Source of the DNA: Castanea sativa
Lineage: Eukaryota > Streptophyta > Magnoliopsida > Fagales > Fagaceae
DNA: 64,000 nt
Assembly: GCF_040712315.1 (NCBI RefSeq)
Contig: NC_134015.1
Coordinates: 8,087,945 to 8,151,944, forward strand
Reading direction: 5' to 3'
Both the position numbers and the translations under genes were made by a program. This document shows positions 1 through 13,024 of this stretch, piece by piece (within the stretch, counting starts at the first letter, position 1; every line of letters starts with the position of its first letter). The notes below the pieces were generated by a model that was not told the DNA's origin, did not search any database, and saw only the letters and a program-made list of their open reading frames with translations.

Positions 1-1054
1 AAGTACTTTTGAAATACCCTTCTATATTCTTTAATACACATCTTTTTTTTTTTGGTAAACTTTAATACACATCTTTGATGTCATGTCATTACAACTCATG
101 GATTCTCTACTTTTTTCTGTGACTAGTACTTTTCCTGTTACTTTATTTTCTTCATTTCTTTCCTACTCTTTTCTATGTTGCACCTTTTTCTTCACTGAGG
201 AAAAAGTAAAAAGGAAGCTAGGAATCAAATTTAAAAAGAAAAAAAAAAAGAGGGCTCCCAAACTATCAAAATCCCACCAAACACAAGTCCCAATAGAATT
301 CAAAATTTAGACCTAAATCATAATCATAAAAATAAAAATAACAGAAGCCATATGAAGAGTAACAACCAAGAAGCAAGAAGACAATATTTTCAACAAATAA
401 TTGGTGAAAGGAAAGGGAAAACAAGTTAATAAAAATTGTTTAAATTATGCCACATCAATACACATCTAATTCCTGAATAAACAGTAACTTCCTTTCTTTT
501 TCTGCCAAGTACAATATACAAAAATAGTAAATAAATATCATGAACCCTTTTATAGAAAATAGTAATGTCGGTGAGTATAAACAATCCCAACAAACCAACT
601 CAAATATTAACCAGAAACAAATATACAAAAAATCCAAATTATTCCTAAGAGCCAATGCATGACAAACAAAACCACAAACCATAATAAGTATAAATTATAC
701 TAAAATCACAAAGCCCAACATTTCAAAACCAATTACAGCTAAAGCCTAAAGCACAGATCTTTCATCCAAAATAACCAAATAAGCAGAGGAAAGGAACAAA
801 ACCCATGAACCATAACACAAAATCATGGACAAAATAAAAATAAAAATAAAAGTCTAGATAGATCTTATGAGAAAGACTTGTACAGAGACATATTCCAAAT
901 ATATAATTATAACAACAATAACAACAACAACAATAATGATCCATCACCACCAATCCCAATCTCTTTCGTTTTCTTCATGTATAACAATTAATCAAACCCC
1001 ATCTTAAAAATAAAAATAAAAATAAAAAACCAAAAAAAGAAGAAATTAAACAAA
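1..1054. other. AT-rich spacer downstream of the RALF gene
   Basis: No gene is visible. Short open frames here are low-complexity (Lys- or Phe-rich) and resemble no protein family. The right part, about 850-1054, should hold the 3' UTR of the minus-strand RALF gene; several A/T-rich stretches could act as polyadenylation signals but none stands out. Confidence 0.6.
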
Positions 1055-1456
1055 TTAACCCCTGCACCTTGTAATGGCGCTGCAGCCACGGCTGTAAGGG
1101 TTGGACTGAGAGCCAGCTTGGCAGTTGTAGTAGGAGGTCCCACGCTTAGAGCAAGGCACAGTGTTCCTCTGAAGCGCACCGTAGCTGATGTAGCTGCTGG
1201 TGGCTAGAATGCGCCGGCTGATCTCAGAGTCCAGGTCAAACTCTTCCTCTCCTAACCCACCAGCATTCATGCACTCAGCTATGGTGCCCTTGCAAGCTGA
1301 TCTTGTTGTTGTTGTGGCTGTGGGTATCCAACCCAAGTGTGACCCACCACTTGCATGGACGGTGGATGATGATGATGAGGTGAGGATCAAGATCATCATG
1401 ACCACTGCACAGATCCCAAGTATGGTTGATGATGAAGAATAGAAAAAGCTAGCCAT
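1055..1456 (-). CDS. RALF (rapid alkalinization factor) preprohormone
   Basis: Encodes a 133-residue secreted peptide precursor. RALFs are ligands of CrRLK1L receptor kinases such as FERONIA, acting in the apoplast to control growth, alkalinisation and immunity (family knowledge). Seen in the sequence: a hydrophobic signal peptide at residues 10-27, a Ser-rich and then acidic propeptide (about 30-80), the dibasic RRIL site at 81-84 that subtilase S1P recognises, the YISY receptor-binding motif at 89-92, and four cysteines at 102, 112, 125 and 131 forming two disulfides in the mature peptide of about 49 residues. Length, single exon and C-terminal RCRG-type end fit the AtRALF1/22/23/33 group. 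The start ATG has a good plant context (ACAATGGCT). No defects are seen. The paralogue cannot be assigned without a phylogeny. Confidence 0.96.
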   Translation of the reverse strand: MASFFYSSSSTILGICAVVMMILILTSSSSSTVHASGGSHLGWIPTATTTTRSACKGTIAECMNAGGLGEEEFDLDSEISRRILATSSYISYGALQRNTVPCSKRGTSYYNCQAGSQSNPYSRGCSAITRCRG

Positions 1457-1690
1457 TGTTTTTTGATGAGCAAGAACAAGAACAAGAATAAGCTTCTCGC
1501 TTCTTCTTTTTCTTTTGTTGGGTTCTTTGGTTTTTCTTGGACTGGTTGCTTTCTCTCTCTCTCTCTTCCTTGTGGCTGTGTTATTCTATGGCTATTTCTT
1601 TTGTTGTTTTCTTCTCAACTTGAGCTTTAGGACATCTAATGAGATACTACAGATAGTTTGTGAAGTTAAAGGGACTTATAACTGGCATTG
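1457..1690 (-). promoter_or_regulatory. RALF promoter and 5' leader
   Basis: On the minus strand a TATA-like TTATAAG lies at 1675-1681, about 220 bases before the ATG, implying a leader near 190 nt. The leader contains a GA-repeat tract (plus-strand CT run, about 1552-1566), common in plant core promoters and 5' UTRs. Start site is inferred only. Confidence 0.4.
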
Positions 1691-4163
1691 AGTGAACAAA
1701 TGGGATTGGTTTTAGCTGTTATTTACAGTTATGCCATTTGATTGTTCCTAAAACAAAGAAAAGAAATCCTAAAGTTTTTAAGAGCTTAATAAATTATTAA
1801 ATCTTATAATTTAAAAAGTAATGAATTAAATAAGTTTTATTTAAGTGGAACTTCATTATATAATAATTAGCAATTTAATATAGGCTTAGGGTTTGCTTTG
1901 TTACATTTTTAGACCTTTGGGTTTAATTTGTTATTGTTAGATTGTTTAAACCTTGGTTAATTGATATCAACCAAATTAATCCAATTCAATTAATTAATCA
2001 ATTATGATCTTGGGTTCAGGATCAACTAAACAATGCACGTAACTAATATTGTAATAATGAGTAGTAGAAAACTAAATGAGACAACAATATAATTACGAAA
2101 GAAAACCCTCTAGAAATGCTTACTTTCAATTGAAGAATCCACTATTAAATTGAAATTTACAAATAGAATTACTTAATCTTAATTTGCTATCTCTAGTAAA
2201 ACTTACTATCATAATCCTATGAAACTTCAACCCAGTTGAACTCTTCCATATTGAATTTTTTTTAGCACAAACACTCCAGTTTGTGACTTCAAATTCCAAC
2301 TTGAAGGTTCTCATATCCTCAAAAAAGAAAAAAAAGAAAAAGAAAAAAAACCCTGAAGGTTCCCATAGCAACAACTTGTTTGTGTGTAAGATGTAGCAGT
2401 TTTCAACTGATCACCAAACTTAAAATCTTTAGTGTATTTGGTGACAGAGAGATTCACTTGGCATATAACCCTAGGTGCATATTATAAGCATCAAACTTTC
2501 TCCTTAATCTCTTTTAAAGTTAACGTAAGTGGTCCTTGAATATGTTGAATGTGCAGGGCACAATTCACAAATACTAAAGCCAAAGTTGATCACAAGCTTG
2601 AATTTAGAATTTCGTAATCTTGAAGTTTGATTGGTCAAGTAGTGTTAAGCATGTAAGCGTTAAGCATGTAAGCGAGCTTAAGTGAAACTCAATTGGTCAA
2701 TTGTATTCAAGCTAACAACAATTGCAGTTTTCATAAGCAGTTTTTGAAGTAATTTTCTGATCTTGATCTTTATATACAACTCTTAGACACATAAGAATTA
2801 CATATTTACTTAAGAACAAGTACAATTGGACAATATTTTGACATGATTTACCAACACTAACAATACCTGACCCTAACAGTTACTCTTCAAACTATAAAGT
2901 TTAATTTGCTATGCCTCTATGCATGATTTAAAATATCATTTTTACAATGGATGATATGAGTGCGTTTGGCTAGCTTATATTTTGATAATTTATTATTTGC
3001 TTAAATTAATTTACAAGTGGCCAAAATAGAAGCTAGTTAAACACATATAATAAAAGTGATATCAATAATATGTTTATCTAAAAATGATGTTACTTCAATA
3101 ATAATTTATCACCTTACAAAATGGTATGAAAATGTCAAGCAATTAATTTATACCCCTTTACTCTTCTCAATGTGAAAAAAGTGATCTTGAGAAAGCAGCC
3201 ATTTAGCTAAATCTGTAGCTGAAGTTGAAAATGATTGAATTTAAAATATGCAGTAGTGGAAGAATTATATTAACATAGTATGATGAGTGATGACTACTTC
3301 TTGGTCTTTACCTTCTAGAATTTGACCTTTTCACTTTAGTAAGTATTATTGGGAATGATTAATTTAAGCACTAGTGGTTTTCTTTGGGTGGAAAAATTGT
3401 GCTATATAGTTGGTAAAGTGGATAGTGGTAGTAGAACAAGTAATTTTCAAAAGGATACCAAATTTCAGCAATGATGTTGAAAGATGATCCAACATTGCAT
3501 CTGGTTAATATTCGTCTTCGACAAAATTATTTAAGAGAGTGACAAATTAGCAATCTAATTAATAAAATAGTTACAAATACCAAATAACCAGTGAGTTAGA
3601 ATAGGAGGGCCTCCAAGAGAAGGCTAATTAAGGCATATACTAGTATAAAATAAGGTTTAGCATAGGCATACTAATATATATTATCTCAAAATTCCTGTTG
3701 TTAAGTGGAAATTTTTGTTTTACCATGAAAAAATTATAGGTTGAAGACTCACCCCCTAACTTGTAAAAGCGCAAAAAAAAGGGTTTTCTTTTGATGTTTT
3801 CTTCAAAGACTCAAAAAAGAAAGAGTTGAAAATGGAAGCGGTTGGAAGAGAAGTTTCTATGGACATAGATATAAAAATATTATTACTGTATTTGTGACTC
3901 GAAGATGTAAATGAAAGATACACACTACTAAAATTATTTCATGCATTGACATTTTCCACACAATATAAAAATACCCAATTTCTTTTGGACCTAAACTAAA
4001 GACAATTTGTGGGTGAAATGTGAATGATTTTCTAATAAGGTTAGGTAAATACCATAAAAAAAATTCTATGAATTGAATTTTTCAAACCTTTCACATAATG
4101 TGAATGGCAACATTGTAGTAAAATTGAAAACCATATGCATTCTCATAATTGGACCAAAGCTTA
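1690..4163. other. AT-rich intergenic DNA without recognisable genes
   Basis: No open frame with protein-family character. Holds short A-runs (about 2325-2352) and a small direct repeat near 2648-2672 (two copies of a 13-base AAGCATGTAAGCG-like unit). Nothing else supported. Confidence 0.5.
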
Positions 4164-4171
4164 CATATAGA

Positions 4172-4437
4172 ATGTGTTTGGATTCAAGGCTGCGTTTTGC
4201 GTTTTGCGTTTCAAGCTTTTTTTTTTTTTTTTTTTTTTCCAAGCCGCAGATGTTGACCAGTCTTCCGTGAACAGTGTATTCGTGCACTGTTCACGGACCC
4301 ACAAATTTCACTTTTCAGCCACTTTTTCATTAAAAATGGGTCCCGCGGTACTATTTACACATTTTAAAATTATTTTGCTACAGTGTTTTCAGTTTTCAGT
4401 TTTCAGTTTTCAGCAATAAGTTCTATCCAAACGGACC
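4172..4437. mobile_element. hAT-type MITE (266 bp)
   Basis: Ends are imperfect inverted repeats (left GTGTTTGGATT, right ATCCAAACGGACCC) flanked by a candidate 8-bp target duplication, CATATAGA at 4164-4171 and CATATATA at 4438-4445. Inside are the direct repeats GCGTTTT (left) and GTTTTCA (right, four copies) and a perfect 12-bp hairpin CCGTGAACAGTG/CACTGTTCACGG at 4266-4297. This architecture matches non-autonomous hAT MITEs with GGGTCCGTTTGGAT-like ends that are common in tree genomes. No coding capacity. Confidence 0.75.
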
Positions 4438-4445
4438 CATATATA

Positions 4446-5985
4446 TGGTTGACTGGTTGTCTCTTTCTTCAACATTAGGTATGAAAAGAGAAAAGGATAG
4501 TCAGAGAGAGAAAATAATTTTTTTTTAAAATTAAAAAAAAAAGAGAAGAAGGAAGAGACGGCATCTAGGGTTTAGCCCTATTCTCAACTCCCAAGTCCGT
4601 CCAAGAATCTCTTAACCGAAACACGTTCTCTTTTCTCCTTACGTGGCCTAGTTAATCTATATTCCTATAATTCCGTTAACGTTAATTAATGCGCCATTAC
4701 CATTTGTTGATGACCTTTATTTATACTTTTGTATTATCTCACTGTTTTTAACGGGAAAAAGAAAAACAAAAGGGGGTAAGGTTTTGAATAGTACGCATTC
4801 AGCATTAATATTAATGCAGTATGATTTTTTTTTTTTTAAGAAACAAACACATGCACATAAGAGAGAGAAAAATGAGTTATAACACAAAGGTATATCACAA
4901 CTTCATTTAAAAGCTATAATAACTTTTAAGAGAGAGTAAGACAAATTATATTACACTCTATTAAGCAACATGAGACAATTACCTAATTTAGTATGATTTT
5001 ATATATCTAATTTCTCTCAATTAGTAGGTTTTTATAATTTATTATTATTATTTGCTTACAACAAGTTTAACTCAGGGAGGTAGAATTTGAGATTCCTATT
5101 ATTTCTTTATAGAAGGACCAAATAATAAATTGTTATAAGATTTTTTACTTACATAATTATTTTTAAAAGAAATAGACTGAAGAAAGAAATTAAAATTGGA
5201 TTTTTTTTTGAGAAACAAAATTGGATATTTAAAATATAGTACCATAATAAATTATTACTTATTCCTAAAATTTAAATAATTGTTTTTATAGTAACTATGC
5301 AAATAAATCCAACCACAGATATCATATGGATGATTTTTTTTTTTTTTTTTTTGAGTTTGACAACTCATAAGCCAAAAGCCACAAAAGAATGTTGATTAAG
5401 ATAAGTCATTGAAAAGTAAGAAGAGTGACATGTTTGATGATTTTTTTTCCTTCCGAAGTCCTAATTCAATAATAGGCATTATTCCATAACAGAGTCTTTT
5501 ATCTCAACTAATACTTTTTATGTTTTTAACAAAAGCATTTAGAGTTTAAATCTTCGACCCCCATTATAATTATTGAATTTATCCAAAAATAAAAATAAAA
5601 CATTGTTCTACAAGTGAACATGCATAATTATAAAGAGAAGTGTCCTCCTTAAAAGTTTTGCTTCTTTAAAAAATAATTGTTTTGCATTTTCTTTGCATGA
5701 AATTTTTAATATGCGTGTTAAGAATATAAATAATATGTAATTTAACAGTTAAATTTTTAAATTATATTAATTTTTTTTAGTAAGAGTTGTAGTTTTTGGC
5801 TGCTACAAGCCCACAACCAAGTTTGTAATCAAATTTTATTTTTGGTACAAACATGCATAATTCATGTGATATTTTATCTTCTAATTAACATTGAAAATTG
5901 TATAAAGCCTAGTGCTTTAATTGGTACTTACTTGTTTTTCTAACAAAAATGTTTATAGATTAAATTTTCCTGTTACTCACAATAA

Positions 5986-6056
<71 letters not shown>

Positions 6057-7241
6057 TGTCTTTTGGGTTCTTCAAACATATTCTCCATGTACATGAGAAT
6101 TTATTATCTAAATAAAGTTAGTGCTTGAAGAGCAAATCAAATGAACAAGACAACGGCTAGATCCTTCTCAAAAAATAAAAAATAAAAGACAACGGCTAGA
6201 TAAAATTTACTTTAACGGTGTCAATGTAATGTGGACGACCGTCGCCGTTAAAACATGTGGGACCAATCACAGATCGCTAGGGCGGTGTTTGCGCGTCCCA
6301 AAACCTACCCTCCCTTCAATCCAGCTGTCTGTGACTCTCTTTTAGCAATTCTTTTTTCTTATAAAAATGGTTACTTTACTTACTTTATTTATATAAAAAT
6401 TATTATAGAGGAAAATTTTTTTTTCTCTTTTCTCGTGAATCTTCTCCCATCATTTTTTCCATCTTATAAAATTCTTAAAATCACAAAATTAAATTGAGAA
6501 TGGTATTTTTTTTTTCTTTTAAATTTATTTTGTTGAAATTATTTTTGGTCGAGGATATTTTGGCTTCCAGTTCTAGATATGGCCACCCATTCCTATTATG
6601 AGATGTTTAAGGTTATTTAATTTATGCCTATTATTAACAAGCTATGAACATCACATAACATTCTTTGGGCTCGCGATCGATGATTGCAACTTGCATTTTT
6701 TTTTTTATTGGTTGGAGCAACTTGCAAGTGTTTGGTGTAAAAGGCTAACGTCACGAGAAATTTCACACTTGCCTAACTAGTATGATGTGATTTGTATATA
6801 TTAAGGGCTTGTTTGGTAAGAGATTTTTAGTAACATTATTTAAGTTTTGTGAAAATATGTATTGTGGTGTTTAAAGAAGAGTTTTTGTTGTTTAAATACT
6901 GTTACCAAATGGAGCCTAAATTGGCATTAATTGGATTTTTATACAAAAGTGGCGCTACTTCAATTGTAACTTACCATTTAATAAATTGTGAAAATAGTTT
7001 TTTCTTTAGCATTGCTTGTATTTGGTGCATGAACATGGAAATTTTAAGTAAAATGAGAAAATGATATATAGCAGAACTATTTTCATAAAAAAAGAACATT
7101 GCTAACTTGTCTTCAGTGATTAACTTAAACTTCTCTTACTTTAAGTGATGATTGAGGTATTACAAATTTTACTAGGTTCATTTAACTATATTTTCATAAA
7201 AAATACAAGACATAAAAATAATTAAGATTTTGTTGTTGTTG
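4446..7241. other. AT-rich intergenic DNA
   Basis: No gene seen. Contains a long (TA)n tract (5993-6052), scattered poly(T) runs, and a short repeat of GACAACGGCTAGAT at about 6150-6200. Several ORFs are low-complexity. Confidence 0.5.
5993..6052. repeat. (TA)n microsatellite, about 60 bp
   Basis: Uninterrupted alternating T and A. Likely highly polymorphic and a common place for assembly length errors. Confidence 0.95.
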
Positions 7242-9018
7242 ATATGAATCACAATAATTAATCATCATCACAAAAATCAGGTATAATTACTTAACTATTG
7301 TATAAGTTTTCCAATTAAATTTAATCATGTGGCAACATTAATCAATGCACTACCTTGACAATTTTATTTAGACTTGTGATTATTAACCAATATATATAGT
7401 TGTTTTGATTGGAGAACCTCTAGCATAATGACCAAAGAGTGATGAAAATGTTTTGTCATAATTGTTAGTGTTTTTAGTGAAGTTGTGGTATACCTTTGTG
7501 TTAGAATTTCTTTTCCTCTCTCTTGTGTGTGTGTGTGTGTGTTAGAATCCCTTTTAAATTTCTAGGGCCTAAAAGTTGGGGTTGAACCTTACAGATAGAG
7601 CATTCTCATCCGGTCTTTTAAAATAAAATGAAATGCAAAATACATAAGGATTTACAACAAAATGAGCTTTACATCCAATCCTACATTCCTATAACGATTT
7701 CAAACATTTCTATAGTATACATTTTTTCTTTTTCTTTTTTTATTCTATCTCTTTCACCCCGTCTCTCTCTTAAATGCGCATTATCATTTTTTATTCTTTC
7801 CGTCACTCTCAAACACACGACCTGTGTTAGGTATAAAATATTATATTATTTTAATGTAGTGTATTATAAAATAAAGAATGAGATGTATGATGTGTTGTAA
7901 AAGTGATTATGTAAAATAACTAAAGTAGATATTTTGTGAGACATAATGAATTTTTTTGAATAAGCGAATCTAAATGCACTTATGAGGTCTTTATCTATTT
8001 CTTTTCTTCCTCAATCTTTATCTATTTCTTTTCTTTTCTTCCTCAATCTACATAGACAACATTTAAAAGAAAAAGAAAAACATATCAGATTGTTACAGAG
8101 TAGGGATTCATTAGATGCATGAATCATGCACATAAATAGGAAAAAGAAAAAACAATTGCGTGCCATCCCAACCTGGTATACTTTTTTCTTCTCTTAAATA
8201 AAAGTTTTCACTGGTTATAAAAAGAAGAAGAAGAATATGTCATTGATAATATGGATCAAAGGGGAATATAAACCTAAAACTATATTTAATTTGCATCAAC
8301 TCCTTCAGAATAAGAAAGAAAAAGTGCTCAAATAATTGTTGGCCTAGCTAGGTGGGGTTTTATTTTTGTTTTCCTCCTTTCCTAGGGGGTAGGGCGGCAT
8401 CGTTGAACCAATACACACCTACTCTAAAGAATCGTTCAAGTTTGGATAATATATAAATGAAACAAATGCCACGCTTCCAAGACATCCTGGCATGTAAGCA
8501 TTGTTGAGAGATCATGCTAACCACGAATGTGAAAGAGTCAAGAATATATTAGATCCTATATCAGAAAGAGAGAGAGAGATTGCACAGAAAATCCTGACTG
8601 TCTAGGGCATCAACGAGATGACAGGTCCTACTTGCAGATTTTCTCCACTTTAGAATCAACAAAATTCAATGATCCAACTTATTTAATGGCTAATTTTTTT
8701 TTAAACTCATTTTAACCCCATTTCCAGGGAAAAAGTAATTATCAATATTTTTCAGGATTAACTGATCAAATGTAGTTTGAGGTTGAAGCTTATGAGCATG
8801 AGTTCTTCCCCTAGCGAATATGGCCCTTAAATAATCCACCTTTTAAAGGGCTAAACTATAGTTTAATAAAAAGCAATTTGAGTGTTTCATGTACATATGA
8901 ATTTGCGACCATCATGAGTTTAAAGGAAAATACTAAAAAGTAATTAAAATTGATAATTATTCCTAGTAATTTCTGTAATACCTTTAACCTTTATACGTGT
9001 TAAAACTGTCATGATTCA
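7242..9018. repeat. Local tandem duplication, unit A
   Basis: This 1.8-kb stretch is repeated in order at 9019 to about 13450. Anchors: TATGAATCACAAT near 7242 and 9019; the GGAGAACCT stretch near 7410 and 9190; the 'right flank' (rich in TTTATCTATTT and CTTTTCTTCC) at about 7985-9000 and 12465-13450. It contains one copy of the 0.54-kb subunit with a Harbinger-like MITE left end (GAGCATTCTCATC at 7598). The MITE's right end in this unit (about 7965) is degenerate. Confidence 0.8.
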
Positions 9019-9185
9019 TATGAATCACAATCATTAATCATCATCACAAAACTTAGGCATAGTTACTTAGATATTGTATAGATTTTTCAATTAAATTTAA
9101 TCATGTGGCAACATTGATCAATGCACTACATCGACAATTATATTTAGGCGTGTGATTATTAAGCAATATAGCTACATAGTTGATT

Positions 9186-11233
9186 TTGATTGGAGAACCT
9201 ATGGTATAATGCCCAAGGAGTGACAATTGTTTGTTAGTATTTTTTTTTTTAAAACTTCTATATCATATAGTATGAAATTTCTAGCGCTTGAAAGTTGGGG
9301 TTGAACTTTATAGATAGAGCACTCTCATCTGGTCCTTTAAAACCAAATGAAATGCAAAATACATAAGGATTTTCATTATAAAAACAAAAAAAAACAAAAT
9401 GAGCTTTACATCTAGTCCTGCATTCCTGTAATAATTTTAAACATTGTTACAATATGCATTTTTTCTTTTCTTTTTTAAATTTTTTTTTTCTCTTTCACCC
9501 AGTCCCTCTCTTAAACGTGCATTATCATTTTTTATTCTTTCCGTCACTCTCAAACACACGACCTGTGTTAGGTATAAAATATTATATTATTTTAATGTGG
9601 TGTATTATAAAATAAAAAATGAGATGTATGATGTGTTGTAAGAGTAGTTATGTAAAACAAATGAAGTAGCTATTTGGTGAGACAAAATGCTTTTTTTCCC
9701 CCATAAGTGGACGATATTGATTGAAGAACCTAGCTATGGTGTAATGCCCAAGGAGTGATGACAATGTTTTGTCATAATTGTTTGTTAGCATTTTTTTAAC
9801 TTCTATATCATAAAGTATAAAATTTCTAGCGCTTGAAAGTTGGGATTGAACCTTATAGATAGAGCACTCTCATCCGATCCTTTAAAACCAAATGAAATGC
9901 AAAATACATAAGGATTTTCATTATAAAAAAAAAACAACAAAATGAGCTTTACATCCGGTCCTGCATTCTTGTAACAATTTTAAACATTGCTATAGTTTGC
10001 ATTTTTTATTTTTCTTTTTTCTTTTTATTCTTTCTCTTTCACCCAGTCCCTCTCTTAAACGCGCATTATCATTTTTTATTCTTTCCGTCACTCTCAAACA
10101 CACGACTTGTGTTAGGTATAAAATATTATATTATTTTAATGTGGTGTATTATAAAATAAAAAATGAGATATATGATGTGTTGTAAGAGTAGTTATGTAAA
10201 ACAAATGAAGTAGCTATTTGGTGAGACAAAATGCTTTTTTTCCCCCATAAGTGGATGATTTTGATTGGAGAACCTAGCTATGGTGTAATGCCCAAGGAGT
10301 GATGACAATGTTTTGTCATAATTGTTTGTTAGCATTTTTTTAACTTCTATATCATAAAGTATAAAATTTCTAGGGCTTGAAAGTTGGGATTGAACCTTAT
10401 AGATAGAGCACTCTCATCCGATCCTTTAAAACCAAATGAAATGCAAAATACATAAGGATTTTCATTATAAAAAAAAAACAACAAAATGAGCTTTACATCC
10501 AGTCCTGCATTCTTGTAACAATTTTAAACATTGCTATAATATGCATTTTTTATTTTTTATTTTCCTTTTTTCTTTTTATTCTTTCTCTTTCACCTATCTC
10601 AAACACACATTATCATTTTTTTTTTCTCCGTCACTCTCAAACACACGACCTGTGTTAGGTATAAAATATTATATTATTTTAATGTGGTGTATTATAAAAT
10701 AAAGAATGAGATGTATGATGTGTTGTAAGAGTGGTTATGTAAAATAAATGAAGTAATTATTTGGTGAGACAAAATATTTTTCCCGCCATGAGTGGATGAT
10801 TTTGATTGGAGAACCTAGCTATGGTGTAATGCCCAAGGAGTGATGACAATGTTTTGTCATAATTGTTTGTTAGCATTTTTTTAACTTCTATATCATTTAC
10901 TATGAAATTTCTAGGGCTTGAAAGTTGGGGTTGAACTTTATAGATAGAGCACTCTCATTTGGTCCTTTAAAACCAAATGAAATGCAAAATACATAAGGAT
11001 TTTCATAAAAAAAAAAACAAACAAAATGAGCTTTACATCCAGACCTGCATTCCTATAACAATTTTAAACATTGTTACATTATGCATTTTTTCTTTTTATT
11101 TTTTTTATTCATTCTCTTTCACCCAGTCTCTCTCTCAAACGCACATTATCCTCTTTTTATTTTCTCTGTCACCCTCAAACAGACGACCTATGTTAGGTAT
11201 AAAGAATGAGATGTATGATGTGTTGTAAGAGTG

Positions 11234-11273
<40 letters not shown>

Positions 11274-11716
11274 TGCAAAGTTTAGAGAAAATTTAATTAG
11301 ATTCTACAATTGAAGTCCAAGGAGTGATGACAATGTTTTGTCATAATTGTTTGTTAGCATTTTTTTAACTTCTATATCATTTAGTATGAAATTTCTAGGG
11401 CTTGAAAGTTGGGATTGAACCTTATAGATAGAGCACTCTCATCCAGTCCTTTAAAACCAAATGAAATGCAAAATACATAAAGAATTTCATTAAAAAAAAA
11501 AAAAAACAACAACAACAAAATGAGCTTTACATCTAGTCTTGTAGTCCTATAACAATTTTAAAGATTGCTACAGTATGCATTTTTTCTTTTTTTTATTCTT
11601 TCTCTTTCGCCCAGTCTGTCTCTCAAACGCGCCTTATCCTTATTTTATTTTCTCCATCACCCTCAAACACAGGACTTGTGTTAGGTATAAAATATCATAT
11701 TATTTTAATGTGGTGT

Positions 11717-11730
<14 letters not shown>
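9186..11730. repeat. Tandem array of 0.54-kb units, five copies
   Basis: Units begin near 9186, 9717, 10259, 10801 and 11313 (the last truncated on the left). The GAGCACTCTCAT motif recurs at 9317, 9862, 10406, 10947 and 11431, spacings about 545, 544, 541 and 484 bp. Each unit has a MITE left half plus about 200 bp of former flank, followed by the ACACGACCTGTGTTAGGTAT block. Short open frames recurring in each unit (for example 9444-9641 and 9997-10185) simply reflect the repeat and are not genes. Units 3 and 4 are the most alike, suggesting recent unequal exchange. Confidence 0.85.
11237..11268. repeat. (TA)n microsatellite inside array
   Basis: Alternating AT tract interrupting the fifth array unit; a second tract at 11723-11757 interrupts the sixth. 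Both sit where the repeat unit breaks off. Confidence 0.9.
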
Positions 11731-11754
<24 letters not shown>

Positions 11755-11761
<7 letters not shown>

Positions 11762-12250
11762 GGCAAAACTCAAAGAAAATTTAATTAAATTCAACAATTA
11801 AAGTCCAATTTTGCGCAATGTATCCTGAATTATTTATTTTTAGAGTGAATTTTATTTCTTAATTTTGGAGTCAAATGTGAGACCAAATCATAACCATCAA
11901 AGTGAGTTATTGCGTACAAAAACCAAAGATTATAGAATAAATGAATAGTTTTTTTTTAATTTTAAAATGAACAATTTACATTTTCTACCTAATAATATAT
12001 ATATTAATAGGCAAAACTTAGAGAAAATTTAATTAGATTCAACAATTAAAGTCCAATTTTGCGCAATGTATCCTGAATTGTTTATTTTTAGAGTGAGTTT
12101 TATTTCTTAATTTTGGAGTCAAATGTAGAACCAAATCATAACCATCCAAATGAGTTATTGCGTACAAAAACCAAAGATTATAGAATAAATGAATAGATTT
12201 TTTTTTAAAATTTTTAAAAAGGATAATTTACATCTTCTACCTAATAATAT
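11755..12250. repeat. Two tandem 248-bp repeats
   Basis: Two copies start with ATTAATAGGCAAAAC at 11755 and 12003 and share TTTTGCGCAATGTATCCTGA and TTGCGTACAAAAACC. No open frame. A partial third copy (AAATTTAATTAGATTC) is seen at about 11285. Family not recognised. Confidence 0.8.
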
Positions 12251-12978
12251 TCTTACAAGACTTTTAAAAGAGTTAAAAAAAATATAAGAATGACTATCAA
12301 TAATATTTAAATTATATATGTAAGAATTATACTATGCATTTTAATATATATCTTTTAAGTATATCCATGCATATGCATGGGGTTACGTAAAATAAATGAA
12401 GTGGCTATTTGGTGAGACAAAAAATGTTTTTTTTTTCCCACAAGTGGATGAGAATGCTCTTACGAGATCTTTATCTATTTATTTTCTTCCTCAATTTACC
12501 TAGACAAAACTTATAAAGAAAAGGAAAAACCTATCAGACTGTTACAGAGTATTAGATGCATGAGTCATGCACTTAAATCTGTCATTCCTTCCTGATGTAT
12601 TTTTTTCCTTCTCTTCAATCAAAGTTTTATCTGTTTATAAAAAGAAGAAGAAGAATTTATGTGATTGACATGGATCAAAGGTGAATATAAACCTAAAACT
12701 ATATTTAATTTGCATCAACTCCCGAAGAAGAAGAAAGAAAAAGTGCTCAATTAATTGTTGGCCTAGGTGAGGGTTTTAATTATTTTTGTTTTCCTCCTTT
12801 CCTTCGGGGTAGGGCGGTCGTTGAACCAATACATGTACACCTACTCTTAAAGAATGAATCAAATTTAATTTGGATAATATATAAATGACACGGTTCTAAG
12901 GCATCCTGGCATGTAAGCTGTAAGCATTGTTGAGGGATCATGCTAACCACGAATGTGAAAGAGTCAAGAATTAGATCC

Positions 12979-12982
<4 letters not shown>

Positions 12983-13021
<39 letters not shown>
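12983..13021. repeat. (GA)n microsatellite
   Basis: About 19 GA units. The paralogous site near 8570-8578 in unit A has only a few GA units, so the tract expanded after duplication. Confidence 0.9.

Positions 13022-13024
<3 letters not shown>

Noticed and set aside
83..310. 75-residue plus-strand ORF near the window start
   Set aside because: Ser/Phe then Lys-rich, no start context, no family resemblance.
5500..5995. Stretches resembling SINE or LTR fragments
   Set aside because: Similarity is limited to A/T-rich words; no tail or target duplication.
7628..11784. Similar short ORFs recurring at 7628, 9444, 9997, 10977 and 11575
   Set aside because: They look conserved only because the DNA is a tandem array; composition is low-complexity, frames end at random points and differences between units do not favour synonymous sites.
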